Part shown: in pieces, positions 1 through 11,551 of the stretch | Layout: each line of letters begins with the position of its first letter | Position numbering within the stretch: the first letter of the stretch is position 1 | DNA from: Campanula takesimana | Lineage: Eukaryota; Streptophyta; Magnoliopsida; Asterales; Campanulaceae | Direction of reading: 5' to 3' | NCBI GenBank assembly: GCA_026119855.1 | Contig: JAOWBW010001919.1 | Location: forward strand, 62,001 to 126,000 | Length of the DNA stretch: 64,000 nt | Made by a program: the position numbers and the translations under genes | The notes under the pieces: generated by a model | Databases searched by the model: none | What the model was told of the DNA's origin: nothing | Seen by the model: the letters and a program-made list of their open reading frames with translations, nothing else

Positions 1-123
1 CGCGGGTGAAAATAACAGAATGACTCTAAAAGTTAACTCTGTTATGCAGTTTAGTCCAAAACTAACGGAATCAGTTAGGAACTTAACGGAAGTAACAGAA
101 ATTAACAAAAACAAGTTAAATAA

Positions 124-798
124 AAATACTATGTATGCAATCGGGGTGAGAAGTCCAAAGCGGGGTGTCTACAGTATCGATCTGCGCCTACTTTTGATTC
201 TCTGCGCCAAAACTTAGAGCATGACTTTGGTATTCTTACCACTGCGCTCTCAAAGATCCCATCTATTCATGGTCTGAATGAAGCTCTGTGCACCTTGGCA
301 AGCACTATGAATGATGTTATTCAAGTTGAAACTGTCAAGATCTTAACTGCATTTGAGAATTTTGCGCCAGGAGATTCCAGCTCCTCTTCCTCCCTTGATG
401 CGCTTAAAAACCATATGACCAACTGCTTAGTCCAGTTTGGTGATACTTTCAACAGCAAGATGAACCAGGCTATGCTAGATATGCAAGCCAGTCAGAATAT
501 GGTTCAAGTGGAGCTGGCCAAGAGCTTGGTGGATGCGCAGAAGGAAATTCAAGACTTTATTTCATCTACTCAGCTATCCCTTTCAAATCAGTTTGGCTCG
601 CTTGAAAATGCTTTCAACAGAATTTTTGAAGATCTTCGAAGAGACAATGATTTGATGCGCAGTGGGATGAAGACTTATGTCAACCAGGCTGTGGAATACA
701 ACGCCAAGTTTCAGCAACTGAAGATTGAGCTGATGAACAAGTTCACGAGCCTGCAGAACGAGCTAAGGGAAGCGCTATCAAGAATCAACATAGATTAG
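124..798 (+). CDS. C-terminal part of a coiled-coil extra ORF of RT1
   Basis: The frame is open from 124 to a TAG at 796-798 with no ATG before 307, so the true start is upstream or on another exon. The product (about 165-220 residues) is hydrophilic and heptad-like, with a serine run (GDSSSSSSLD) followed by helical segments such as VELAKSLVDAQKEIQDF and LKIELMNKFTSLQNELREAL. I see no gag, protease, RT or integrase motif. It lies just before the 3' UTR, where SIRE-type copia elements carry an envelope-like ORF with coiled coils; that match is positional only. The same slot in RT-G holds a similar serine-rich then coiled-coil ORF. Function unknown. Confidence 0.6.
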   Translation, partial: KYYVCNRGEKSKAGCLQYRSAPTFDSLRQNLEHDFGILTTALSKIPSIHGLNEALCTLASTMNDVIQVETVKILTAFENFAPGDSSSSSSLDALKNHMTNCLVQFGDTFNSKMNQAMLDMQASQNMVQVELAKSLVDAQKEIQDFISSTQLSLSNQFGSLENAFNRIFEDLRRDNDLMRSGMKTYVNQAVEYNAKFQQLKIELMNKFTSLQNELREALSRINID

Positions 799-1283
799 AA
801 TTGTAATCTTTTGTTTGCTCATATATAAGTTTTTGATGCACACTTTTTGCTTTTGATTTTTCTTCCATGTAAAACTTGTATTCTGTAACTCTTATATTTC
901 AAGTTTTAATGATAAGAATGCATCATTGCATTTTCACAAATCCTTGTTCAATTCAAACCATTCGTTTGTGGAACAATGAATGCCTGATTTAACTGAACTT
1001 CATGCGCATATTTATATCTGCTCATATTTCATTGTATGATGTTTAAACATTCAGTTTAAACGCATACTTAAACTTAAACTCATAATATTTTGTATGCGCT
1101 GAATGATATTTCTGTCTTTCCCATATTGTAAGTTCATTTCTTTTGGATAGACTATAAATCTATAACACTGGCTAGTGTGTACATTGACTTGAGACATGAT
1201 TTACCATTTTCATTTTTATGGACATGTTATTATCAAGTATAATGAATTGCCTTTGTTATAGTAGGTAATGGCATCAATCATTT
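799..1283 (+). other. 3' untranslated region of RT1
   Basis: This AT-rich noncoding stretch lies between the extra ORF and the polypurine tract. Its last ~150 bases (from the GACATG-type segment near 1190 through TTATAGTAGGTAATGG at 1256-1271) align well with the equivalent part of RT-G read on the minus strand (61080-61240). That conservation shows the two elements are related and that this segment matters to the family, probably for plus-strand priming. Confidence 0.6.
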
Positions 1284-1293
1284 AGGGGGAGAT

Positions 1294-2700
1294 TGTTGGG
1301 TATGCTTATTACTTAACCCTCCTATTTATGTTAGAATTGATTGATACCATCACCTAAGTTTATTTTAAGGACTTTAGGACCCTATGTAAGAAGTTTTATA
1401 ACTTCAATTTTTAGCTAAGTCCTCTTTATAGACTAGGCTTAGTGGTTAGGGCTTTTACTTTGAATTTGAGGTCTCTCTTGCAAATGACTAAGCATGATGC
1501 GCATGACTCCCATGTGCAGCACCCTTCTGCGCAACTCAATGCACATGGCCTCCATGCGCGCGCAGATTTGCCTTAGTCAATTCTCTCATTTCCTGACCTC
1601 ACATTCTAGAAGCTTGGAAAGAGTCAAGTCAAGCTACGCTTTTTGGAATGAGCCAAAGTGCTGATTATACATACGAAAAAACAAGCACACTCAGCATACA
1701 CGTAGATGGAGATGCGCCTTAGTTTGAAAATTCAAAATGAAGACAGCTGTCATCCTTCTAGAAGAAGTTTGAATCATGTCCTCTTGCTCTGTCTCCAATG
1801 GCTACAAAGGACACCTGCGCACCAATCACATTGTGCCAGCTCATTGTCATTGCTCAGAGATCCAACGGCTAGTTTTTGAAGCTCCACTATAAATAGCTTG
1901 CTCATCCTCATTTCCAAGCTGCTTGTGTTTTGCTTTCAGAAAGAAACTTTAAAGATTTGAAGATTGCTTGCTCATTTCCAGAATTCTCAAGAACAACCTT
2001 CATACCTACCAAGCCCAGATCCCTAAAGCCTTGTAACACCAGAATATCTTGTGCTCTCCATCTCATAGATTTATAGAGCCCATATTTCTGACACACACAC
2101 ACTTCTTGAAGTTTCGATCTCATCGATCATACTTCTAGAGATACACCGGTTTTGTCTAGGATTTGTTCGTTCATAGATTATAGATCTTTGATTTAGTTTT
2201 GTTCTCAATCGTTGTAACTTGTAACACTCTCTCATAATAATATCTCCTTTAGAAATCCAAGACTAACCATCTTGGTAGAGGACGTAGATCTTTTCCCTAT
2301 CGAACCACTCCAAATAGCTTGTCTATTTATTGTGTTTTTCATTATACATTTAAGTTTTTTCTGATATATTACTTTGTTTGATCTTTGTGGATTGTCTTGC
2401 ACTGTTTGTATTATGTTTGTGTGCTTTCTGCCTAGTTTCCATTTGCGCCACTCTTTAAACCAAACTTAGCGCGTGCGTTTTTACACTAATGCGCATATAC
2501 CTGCGCATTAGTGATTGCTTTAAGTTTTCGCTGTGCATTTCACACTCTTATTGCGCGCTATACTTAGGCAAAATTAGAGCTGTGCGCATTAGCCATTGAT
2601 TTGCAAAAGGGTTTGAAAAAAAATTAAAAATTCTATTCACCCTCCCCCCCCCCCCCTTCTAGCATTTTTTCATACCATTGTTGCCCCTTTGGGTCCAACA
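1294..2700 (+). repeat. 3' LTR of RT1
   Basis: The LTR is 1407 bp, begins TGTTGG and ends CCAACA, a six-base terminal inverted repeat. It directly follows a polypurine tract. A TATA box lies at 1888-1895. A C-rich run (2641-2656) lies near the end, at the place where the RT-G LTR has its own C/G run. The U3 part contains many TGCGC words (for example 1528-1562) that also occur in the ORF and U5. Its 5' partner is outside the window, so age cannot be estimated. Confidence 0.85.
1888..1895 (+). promoter_or_regulatory. TATA box of the RT1 LTR
   Basis: TATAAATA sits about 600 bp into the LTR in the context CCACTATAAATAGC, which fits the start of R in plant LTRs. Confidence 0.6.
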
Positions 2701-2968
2701 GTTAGTTTTCAGTGGTTTGTTCATGTTCATGAATGTTTAGAAAAGTATTTAAATTGATGACTTACGTAATTATGCAAGAATTGGTTAGTTTTGAGCTTGC
2801 CTCGCCTGTATGTGATATCCCAAAAAAATGTTTTTTTTTGTTTGTTAAAAATCAACTTCTTTTATTTGGTGAAAGTGATTTTTTTTTGTTATTGAGATCA
2901 TTCAGAATTTTTGTAGTTTCAAGTGGTCGGTGAAGTGAGAGCCCCGCTCTTCGAACTTAATCGAAAAT
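2701..2968. other. Unassigned AT-rich spacer
   Basis: Flanking DNA of RT1 with long T runs. I see no gene, no repeat relationship and no motif. The first five bases (GTTAG) would be the RT1 target duplication, but the other copy is outside the window. Confidence 0.4.
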
Positions 2969-5148
2969 CGTGTTATCTCATGATGGTTTCCCTTTTGAGT
3001 TTTGAAAATCAGAAGAGTCGCCACCTAATTTTATTAAAGGAAAATAGAGATAAAACCTTTTTGACCGAAAATTAGAAGTGGGTTCGGGGGTTATGTTATG
3101 AGAGGAGAAGGTGATTAGCAGCACTCCGCTCGCCCTTACGATCTCTAGCATGCTTCCACCTACATTTGATTTTATGCCTTTTTGAAAATTCTCTTTATGC
3201 CCTAACATTAAGAAAAATGTGTGTTTATGTACAAGGTGTTTCCTAATCTAGGTCGATTCGATTTTGAGTCACAACCGGGAATCGGTTTGGGTGGATTCCC
3301 GATTGGTTTGCGAAAATGGTTTTGAACACATTTAAAAAAGAAAACACCCAAGAGGGAGAGGGGGTTATGTACATGAAGGATTATACAAATTATACACAAT
3401 AATGGGAGACAAATCCCATTTTAAATAAATGTCCAATCAAGGGTTGTTGCTGATTGAAGGACCACTCCATATCTTCATGCCAATATACCTATCCAAAACA
3501 CATCCAAATACAGGGAAACAACTTGGGATGTTCTCCCAACATGTTAGTGAACATGTATGATTTTTTTAATGATTTATAGGTAAATATTTCAAGCACAAAA
3601 GACCTCATGAACTCAGACCTAAATCTGTCCAGACTGGAAAAACAGAGCATATCTCACATTGATTAGAAATTTACATTATGAATGAATACCTGCAAATCTG
3701 GGAAGACTCAAAACATGAACATTGAATATAACGAATCAAATATGAATCCTGAGAAGTTTTAAGTCCAGAAAACATGTTTAAAGGTTTCAAAACACTTCTG
3801 ACATCTAATATCAGAAACAGGACAGCTTCAATTCTGAGAGTATGCACTTGGATCAAAAAAATGGAAAAGGGTCCTTCCTTAGGTCACAAAATTATTTAAA
3901 ATGCGTGAATGGTTTCATTAGAATGTTAGGAACAATTTTAATTTTATGACTCAAACCCAGAAATCACGTTTAATGCATGTTTATGGCATGGACATGCAGA
4001 GTAGTCAGAAACAGAATACATTGGACAGCAGACATGGAGCATGGAAACAAACTTCAAAACATGATCTAAACATGGAATGAGACCTTGTAACTGAGCACGG
4101 TTCTACCCTAACATGTTTTGAATATTATCAAGTTTCTATTTATGTACAAACATGGGCAAAAATATGAATATACATGAAAGAACACAAAGAGGGCAGATTG
4201 TATGACATTAAGAACAAACCAAGATTTAAGAATGATTCACTCATTGTTTGACTTAGATATGAACATATATTGTACATGAGACTTATATATACACAATGGA
4301 CCATAGATTAGAACATTTACATCATCTTTCACATGAAGGTTACAAACTTTAAACATGGATTACATAGAAGGAAATGGGGAGACCTAGTCACTAGTTGACT
4401 AGATCTCCAACTAACTAATACTCCCTCCGTCCCAAAACACCTTGCATACTTTTAAGGATGCACGGGAATTAAGCAGTGAGTATATATTATCAAAAGTATT
4501 GTGAGTGGAAAAGGGGTTGTGAGTATAATAAGTTGAGTAAGATTTACAAGTGGGGCCTAAAAGTAAGTGTGTGAGTATGACAAGTGGGGTAGAGAGAATA
4601 GAAAAACAATAAATTTTGAACATTTTAGGAAAGGGGACTTACCAATGGGACACCCAAAAAGGAAATAAGTGCAAGGTATTTTGGGATGGAGGGAGTACAA
4701 ACTATTACATTTTTCACATTTATAGTTTACAAGATATTCTTACCTTCTTACCTAGGTTGGGATGGGGAAGTGTGCTTCCTTTGCTTCCAATGGAAGGCTT
4801 TTAGATTTTTTTGAAGTTTTAAGTTTGAGAGTTGGATTGAAGGATTTGATTGGATGAGTGTTGTGTTTACTTGAAGTTGCTTGGGTTTGAGAGTGTTTCT
4901 AGGTTGTTTAAGAAGGTTGTTTGTGTTGGTGTATATGCCCAAGGCATGTTATTTGGCACGTTGTTTGACAATGTTTGTTATCACTTTTCATTTATATAAA
5001 GAGATGTTTTGGATTATTATTTGTTATTTCATGTTTTGTTATAATCTCCGTCCCTAGTACTTATGAAGAACTAGTATAAGTTAATTCGATGATCATGTGT
5101 ATGGGATACAAGTTAAAATTATGGGTATGTGTTGGGGAACCATACTGG
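2969..5148 (-). repeat. Degenerate Tat-type LTR remnant (minus orientation)
   Basis: Seen: the order of short blocks matches the GyD LTR. AGAGTCGCCAC (about 3015) is followed by GGGTTCGGGGGTTA (3081-3094), a GAGAAGG block and an ACTCCGCTCGCCC block, as in the GyD LTR where AGAGTCGCCAC, GGGTTCGGGGGTC, GAGAAG and TCACTCCTATTGCC occur in the same order. Further right (4740-4900) a CTTACCTTCTTACC stretch parallels CTTACCTTTGTTGG of GyD. The ends are not clear, so the limits are approximate. A Stowaway MITE lies inside at 4421-4695. Short open frames here are not supported as genes. Confidence 0.5.
4421..4695. mobile_element. Stowaway-type MITE
   Basis: Terminal inverted repeats CTCCCTCCGTCCCAAAA and TTTTGGGATGGAGGGAG bound a 275-bp AT-rich core, flanked by TA on both sides (4419-4420 and 4696-4697). 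These are the hallmarks of Stowaway (Tc1/mariner) MITEs in plants. No coding capacity. Confidence 0.9.
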
Positions 5149-5273
5149 TGTTAGTACCCGATCTGAAAATGAGTTTATTAGGGCTTTCCCAAACATACAA
5201 GGACTTTATGGGAATTAGAAACCTTGCAAAGACTTGTCCCGGAATTCCCAAAAATAGCTCAATGTTCTAGAAA
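5149..5273 (+). repeat. Start of a GyD-family LTR, cut by the assembly gap
   Basis: The sequence from TGTTAGTACCCGATCT onward matches, in reverse complement, the beginning of the GyD LTR (53363 downwards and 42044 downwards) for all 125 bases up to the gap, with a few substitutions. No polypurine tract precedes it, so it looks like the left edge of a plus-orientation element or solo LTR whose remainder is lost in the gap. Confidence 0.8.
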
Positions 5274-5373
5274 NNNNNNNNNNNNNNNNNNNNNNNNNNN
5301 NNNNNNNNNNNNNNNNNNNNNNNNNNNNNNNNNNNNNNNNNNNNNNNNNNNNNNNNNNNNNNNNNNNNNNNNN
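5274..5373. other. Assembly gap of 100 N
   Basis: Exactly 100 N, a conventional unknown-size gap. It separates a GyD-type LTR start from the integrase end of GyB, so the missing part should include the GyB 3' UTR and 3' LTR and most of the GyD-type element. Confidence 0.99.
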
Positions 5374-8306
5374 TTGATTTTCCAACAGAATCCTTAATGA
5401 TGGAACTTCTAGTTCAGCCGGGAGCATGGCTTCCATCCCATAAAGTTAGAGCGAATGGGGTTTCCCCTATGGCGGTTCTGACCGAGGTTCGGTATCCCAA
5501 CAACGCTAGGTGTAGCTTATCGGGCCAATCACTTCCTCGTGTTGCCATCTTCTTAATGATCCTTTCGAGTGTTTTGTTGCGGCTTCTACCGCTCCATTGG
5601 TTTGAGGCCTATATGGGGAAAGACTTGTGGCGAGTGACCCAGAATTTCTTACAACAGTTTGTCGCACTCTCCTTCGAAGTGGAGCCATTGTCTGTGATGA
5701 TTTCATTTGGGACCCCATATCGGCACATGATGTTCTCTTTGTGAATAGTGCCACCTTCTTGGAGGTAAGGACTTTGTATGACTTGGCTTCAACCCACTTT
5801 GTGAAGTAATCCACGGCCACCAAGACGAATTCATGTTCGTTGCTTCCTGGGGGAGTGATTTTTCCGATGATGTCAATGCCCCAAGTGGAGAAGGCCAAGG
5901 GGTCGTCATGCAATACAAATGTGGGGCGGCAGGTGGATGAAGGTTGGAGAACCGCTGGCACTTGTCACAATTCTTCACGAATGTATAACAATCGGTTTCC
6001 ATCGAGATCCAAAAAGTATCCCATCCGCAGGATGACTTCCATTAATGCCCTGGCATTCATGTGCGGGCCACATACCCCATTCTGGACCTCCCGCATGAGC
6101 TCTTTTGCTCTTTCTGTGCTTATGCATCTTAAGAGAAGCCCCTGATGGCGCTTCTTATACAGAATATCTCCCAGAATGACGTAGTGAGAAGCGAGTCGTT
6201 TGAGGGCCGCCGCGCTCTTGGCTTTGATCCCATCTTTGTATTCTTCTTTCTCATTTAGGAGGGAGGCCTCCCCTTCTCTGAGGAACTGGTAGATCTGGGA
6301 TACCACGACTCATCTACTTCCTCCGAGCCCTTTTCAATTTCACAGCAATATGCCGGTTTTCCTTTCTCCCGACTCTGAAAGGCTTATCGACTTTCTTCCG
6401 AATTTCTACCAATGAGGCCAAAGTGGCTAAGGCATCGGCGAAGCGATTCCGGTCCCTTGGAAAGTAATGGAAGCTAACCCTTTTGAACTGTGTCATGAGT
6501 TCTTCCATGTGGGCGTGGTACTTTTGCAGCCCCGGATCCAACGTTTTCAATTTGTTCGAAACTTGGTTGATGAACAAGGCTGAGTCCCCATACACCTCCA
6601 ATTCTTTCACATTCCTTTCCAAAGCAGCTTCCAGGCCCGCTGTGCATGCCTTATACTTGGCTGCATTGTTGTGTTACTTCAAAATTCAATTTGATGGCGA
6701 TGGGCGTATGCTCGTCCTTGGGGTCAACCAGAAGGATACCGATGCCATTTCCTCTTTTGTTTGCGGCTCCATCAAAGAACAGTTGCCATTTATTTTCCTC
6801 CTCAAGGGTAAAAATCGCATCATCTAGGAACTGTGGTTCAGGTTCTCCCTCTTCGTTACTGGGGAAATCCGCTAGGTGTTCGGCCATAACCCTTCCCTTG
6901 ACTGCCTTCCTCGACACGTAACTGATGTCATATTCGGCCAGAAAGAAAGACCATTTTTGCAATCCTCATTGATAAGGATGGTTTTTCTAGCAAGCATTTG
7001 ATGATGGGTCAATCTTTGAGATCAACTGTATCAGGTGGGCATGCATGTGTGGTTTTCAACTTTCTCACAACCCATACCAGTCTGGCGCAAGTCTTTTCTA
7101 TTGTGGAGTAGTTGAGCTCACTTCCCTGTAGCTTCCGACTCACAAAGTAAATGGCATTTTCCACCTTGGATTCTTTCTTCTCTTGGGCCAACACAGCTCC
7201 TATCGAAGTATCTGTTACCGTCAAGTAAAGCAAGAGTGGCTTTTCCCTGTGCGGTGGGCGGAGAATCGGTGGATGGATAAGGTAGGCTTTGATCTTGTCG
7301 AAGGCCTTTTGACATTCCTTATTCCATTCAACCTCGGCATTTTCTTCAGTAATTTGAAGATGGGTTCACAGGTGGGAGTGAGCTGATTGATGAAGCGGCT
7401 GATGTATTGCAGTCGCCCCATGAAACCTTCACTTCTGTCTGGGTGGCGGGGAGGTCTCATTTCTACGATTGCATTGACCTTTTGCGGATCGATCTCAATA
7501 CCCCGTTCGGTAACTACGTTCCCTATAAACCTTTCCTCGGGAGACTTTGAGGTGCATTTTTTCGGATTAAGCCTCATGGAATGTTTACCTCAATCGGTCG
7601 AAGAACTTCCTCAAGTCAATCAAGTGCTGGCCATCAGTTCCATTAGAGTGTGTGATCATGTCGTCAACGTACACCTCTATTTCTTTGTGAATCATGTCAT
7701 GGAATAGTGCTGTTGCCGCTCTTTGGTAAGTAGCCCCATCATTTTATTAGTCCAAAAGGCAGCACCGTGTAACAGAAAGTACCCCATGGGGTGGTGAAGG
7801 CGGTATTTCCTTGATCTTCCTCGGCCATTTTAATCTGATTGTATCCGGCGAAACCGTCCACAAAGGATTTTACCTCGAAACTAGAGGTCGTATCCACCAA
7901 CATATCAATGTTTGGGAGGGGAAAATCGTCCTTGGGACTTGCCTTATTGAGGTCTCTGAAATCGATACAACATCGGACCTTCCTGTTGGCTTTTGTGACG
8001 GTGACTATCTTGGAGAGACATGAGGGGTATTCTATAACCCGTATAAAGCCAACTCTAAGTAACTTTTCTATCTCCTCCTTTACTTGCAGGGACCATTTGG
8101 GTTTGATTCGTCGGAGCTTTTGCTTGACTGGTTTTACTTCCGGATCCAAGGGGATCTTATGCTCCACGATCGAGGCATCCAACCCCGGCATGTCTTTGTA
8201 AGACCAGGCGAACACATCCACATACTCTCTGAGCAATTCAATCAAGGCCTCCCTCTCATCCCCTTTGAAGTAGCCACTAACTTGTGTCTCACTTGGTTCT
8301 TCATCG
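5374..8306 (-). pseudogene. GyB pol: RT, RNase H, archaeal-type RNase H and integrase
   Basis: Reading from 8306 down: RT begins near 8245 and contains VRCCIDFRDLNKASPKDDF, FTTPWGTFCYTVLPFGL and the YVDD box (codons near 7655); RT thumb and gypsy RNase H at 7577-7009; a second RNase H with FFDGAANKRG and FADALATLASL (6962-6340); the integrase zinc-finger region near 6100-5950 (HMNARAL ... CDKCQRF); and the integrase core with WVEAKSYKVL and PYRPQTNGAVEAA (5830-5560). Frame breaks and stops are frequent (for example after PFGL near 7739), so it is not translatable. It retains the RT-thumb segment that GyA1 has lost. The C-terminal end runs into the assembly gap. Confidence 0.85.
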
Positions 8307-8311
8307 GTACC
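8307..8311. repeat. Target site duplication of GyA1, left copy (GTACC)
   Basis: GTACC at 8307-8311 is repeated at 24189-24193, directly outside the two LTR ends. The uninterrupted site exists within GyA1 itself near 15706 (TTTGGGTACCGAGG), which confirms the GyB sequence before insertion. Confidence 0.95.
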
Positions 8312-9819
8312 TGTAAGTACCCCAATTTGAAATCGACCTACTTTAGAGGAATTCTTGGTACCATTCAGGGATCAACCAATGGGCCAGGACCTCACTAAGA
8401 TAAACCTGATATTCCAGGACTGAACTGGAATTAGACTTGGAAAAATCCAGAAGCTCGCCACGTTGAGTCGTACGGATAGTTTGGGCGCGTGAGGGGCTGA
8501 GCCGTACGGCTACTTTGGGCACCCTCAGCCTCTATAAATTGAACCCCATGCTGATCATTTCAGGGGGGGGGGGAGAAACAACATAAGAGAGATTACTCTG
8601 TCAAAATCACTACAGAAGTGTGAGAGGAGTGAAACAAAGAGTGAAAGAGAGAAAGGAAGATTGGCTAAACCAAAATAGGTAAAGCCACCTTCTCCCCCTC
8701 CCTTTCTCTTCATCTATAACTCTATTTTATCTTTAATATTTGTTTGAGTTATGTTAATCTTTATATTATTTGTAAGACTTGTCCATTCAAGCACTTTTAC
8801 ATTACTTGCAAGACTTGTCCATTCAAGCACTTTACATTTATGCAAGACTTGTCCATTCAAGCAAATATACATATATTACTCTATATTTCTCTTGTCCAAG
8901 CCATGAGATGATCCAAGGTACCCTCCATGCTTTGTGTGGAAGAGGTTCAATCCTAGATGATCATGGCTTGTTGATTGTCATTTATATTCTTGTTTAGTTG
9001 GTAATAATGGTCATTTGGATGATAAAGCTTCCATCTTTATCATCCAACAATGATCTTGCTCTAAAGTCCCCCTTGGGGTTATAAAGATTCAATCTTTATA
9101 TGTTATTTTGACCCTTTGAAGGTTAATAAGTCATAAAAATGCTATCTTGGGGATAAAGTTTCAATCTTTAATCACCAAATGGTCAATTTTGGCCCAAAGG
9201 GCATGTTCATCAACTTTTCCAATTTTCTCCCATGATTGCTTATGATCAGACCCAAATACTTGTTTTGGGGACAAAGTGATGATCATTTAGCATAGGAATG
9301 TTGCATTTAAATTTATAAAGTTTTTTAAACAAACTGGGATCAAAACAGTTTTGTCCAGTTTCAACAGAATGTTCTGTTTCTGCTCTGAAACTGGACTGTT
9401 CTTGACTGAACTGTAAAATCCCAGGAAACGGCCTGTACATCCGTACGGCTATGTTGGGAACAGGGGGCAAAATGTCTGTTTTGCCCTCTAATCCCTATTT
9501 TCTTGACAAACAGACCCTTTCAGTTAAGTTTTTCCAAATAAAACCAATAACAGAAACTTTTCCGTTAAATACACACACACACATGCACATTTTCAAACTA
9601 ACGAGGGAGACTCGGTTCTTTCCGAGGCTTTTTGGGTGAACCGCAAATATGTTCTTCCCAAAGTGTAACCTGACCTCCGAACTCACCTTCTCTAACCATT
9701 CTCATTTGTTGGGTTTAAAATTAACAAATGTGGCGACTCCGTTTCGTTTTCGTTAGGAAAGTTAACCGTGTTTGGTATTTCGCCTTTGACACATGTTGTC
9801 TTGGGGCGGGATCCTTACA
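8312..9819 (+). repeat. 5' LTR of GyA1
   Basis: It begins TGTAAGTACCCC and ends GGGATCCTTACA. A TATA box lies at 8533-8539. GCCGTACGGC occurs at 8501-8510, and related CGTACGG cores at 8469-8475 and 9442-9448. A TGGCGACTCC copy (9731-9740) lies 90 bp before the real primer site. The segment 8775-8870 repeats ACTTGTCCATTCAAGC three times. The reading frames in the LTR look accidental. Confidence 0.95.
8533..8539 (+). promoter_or_regulatory. TATA box of the GyA1 5' LTR
   Basis: TATAAAT in CCTCTATAAATTGAACC, 22 bp downstream of the GCCGTACGGC palindrome. It is conserved in the 3' LTR (22903-22909) and in the GyB LTR fragment on the minus strand (36879-36885). Confidence 0.65.
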
Positions 9820-9820
9820 G

Positions 9821-9838
9821 TGGAGACTCCGCTGGGGA
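9821..9838 (+). other. Primer binding site of GyA1
   Basis: TGGAGACTCCGCTGGGGA begins one base after the LTR end. GyD (TGGCGACTCTGCTGGGGA) and GyF (TGGCGACTCCACTGGGGA) have almost the same sequence at the same place. The ending would pair with a tRNA 3' end of the ..GAGTCGCCA type (an arginine tRNA is my inference). GyA1 has an A where the other two have C at position 4. Confidence 0.8.
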
Positions 9839-11551
9839 TGAGAGTGCTTACGAACTTCTCTTTAGAAACTTTGGAAGCACTTTTGTGTGGATCAAACTCC
9901 CGTCTCCGTTAGTCAACTTTGTGCATGATTGTGTGTTTTTGTTGTTTCTGTTTGAACTGTTTTGAGTGCATACGTTCTGGAAATGCAACGAATTGGAGCA
10001 TGATGATCAGAAGTTGGAGAAACTGAGATAAAATCTCAACCCTCTTGGTCTAGCCGTACGGCTACTTTGGTAAAAGGCCAGAATGTTGCAAATTAACAAT
10101 TTTGTGCAGGGCAGCAACATTCTGAATTGCCTTCTGCTTCTGCTGGTCCAGGTTCCAAATTTACAGCCTTACTTGTGCATATTACCTTTATTCTTTTGAC
10201 CAAAACTTGGTTTTTTTTTTTTTTAAAAAAAACTTGGTTATGCATGATCTCTTGTCAATAAAAATGGTTTCCAAAATCTCATTGTGCATAACCCCTTTTT
10301 GTAAAAAAAAAATTCTTGACTCTTTGCGTTGTGCACAACTTGCTTTATACAAATGGTTTCAATGTAAAGATTGTTCTTTTGACAAAATGTTTGATTCGAA
10401 AATTTTTTGGTTGTGCACAACTTGGTACATATACAAGTTTTGGTCTTTGTTTAAACATGTTCTTTTGATTCATTGTGTGTATAAGATGCTTACTTGCTTG
10501 TTCATACTTGTTCATATCTTGCTTATGCCATCCTCATCATGTTGAAAAGTAAAATAAAAATCTCTATTTTGACTCAAAAAGGGAATATAGAATTGACTTC
10601 ACACAACGCGCACTTGGCTTTACACGTTCCAACTACCCTTTAAACCCGGGATGGATGCCAGATGCAGCTCGATTGGCGCTCTTGTTCCCTTCGAGCGCGC
10701 ACGGGTCCATTCCACCTCCCCTTCCGAGCCGAGTCAACCACACATGTCCGTGACACACAAATACCGTGACTTTGGTTGGTTTTTGGTCTAGTTCACGTTG
10801 CCTTTATCTCTACGCATGTGTCCAAATTCAATTGTGGCCAAGTTAATGCCTGGGTTACGACTCCTTGATGTAATGCAAGCGTGGCCTAACCCGCCTCTAA
10901 CTCGTGTGTTAACGACGACCACAATTAACAAAGGTCATGTGCTAAAGATGGGGTAACACCGTGTCGTTAAGCCCTAATGAACGGGTCATATTAATCATCC
11001 TTAAGCTCATGGTCAAGGATCGAAACACCTCATTCAAAATGGGGTCATGTCAGAACATTGGTGCAGCCTCCGGAACAGTCTCGATCCCGACTGGGGCTTA
11101 ATCATGATTAGCATGACCCGCGCATCAGGAGCCTTGCGACGCACTAGACCTTAGGATCATTTCTTTCGGTCGGTGGAAGCCACTTGCCCTATAGGACCCT
11201 TGCCCGGGATAGTCCGTCCTCGGGAGTGTGCAGTACAGGTGAAAAACGAGGGGTCTATAGACGTAGTGATGGCCTCCACTGATCCAGGATTTAGAATAGT
11301 TGTGAAAAAGAAGAGAAACCTTTTCCAACCAATTAAGAATAAAGCATGTTTTAAGTAAACATGAATGAAATAATTAATGAATAGGTAGGCATGTTGCATG
11401 AGCCCTAAACCTTTGCCCGAAATAAAACCCGAGCCTAAACCGAACCGTCCTCTCCCTCGCAGCTCGTAAGAAGTGGGTCAGGGATTCGGGTCAGCGTCTG
11501 TTCAGTGCCGAGTCTGACAGTTCATCAGAAGTTTCACTCAGGTTACTCCGA
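9839..11551 (+). other. Leader region of GyA1
   Basis: Long untranslated leader between primer site and gag. It holds a GCCGTACGGC palindrome at 10053-10062 within TAGCCGTACGGCTACTTTGG, and otherwise noncoding DNA. The corresponding GyB leader (30461-28857) is collinear, so the leader is a family feature and not random flank. Open frames at 10207-10545 and 11125-11399 differ between the copies and are not supported. Confidence 0.75.

Larger units (their letters stand above)
1..2700 (+). mobile_element. RT1: 3' part of a copia-like LTR retrotransposon with an extra ORF
   Basis: Seen: an open frame (124-798), a 3' noncoding stretch, a polypurine tract AGGGGGAGA at 1284-1292, then an LTR that begins TGTTGGGTATG at 1294 and ends GGTCCAACA at 2700. 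The tract and LTR start are of the form usual in plant Ty1/copia elements (SIRE/Tork types). The 5' LTR, primer site and pol lie outside the window, so the superfamily is inferred. RT-G at the other end of the window is a relative: the ~150 bases before its polypurine tract and both LTR ends align with this element. It could also be a non-autonomous derivative. Confidence 0.75.

Noticed and set aside
10207..11399. Short ORFs in the GyA1 leader
   Set aside because: They are not kept in the GyB leader.
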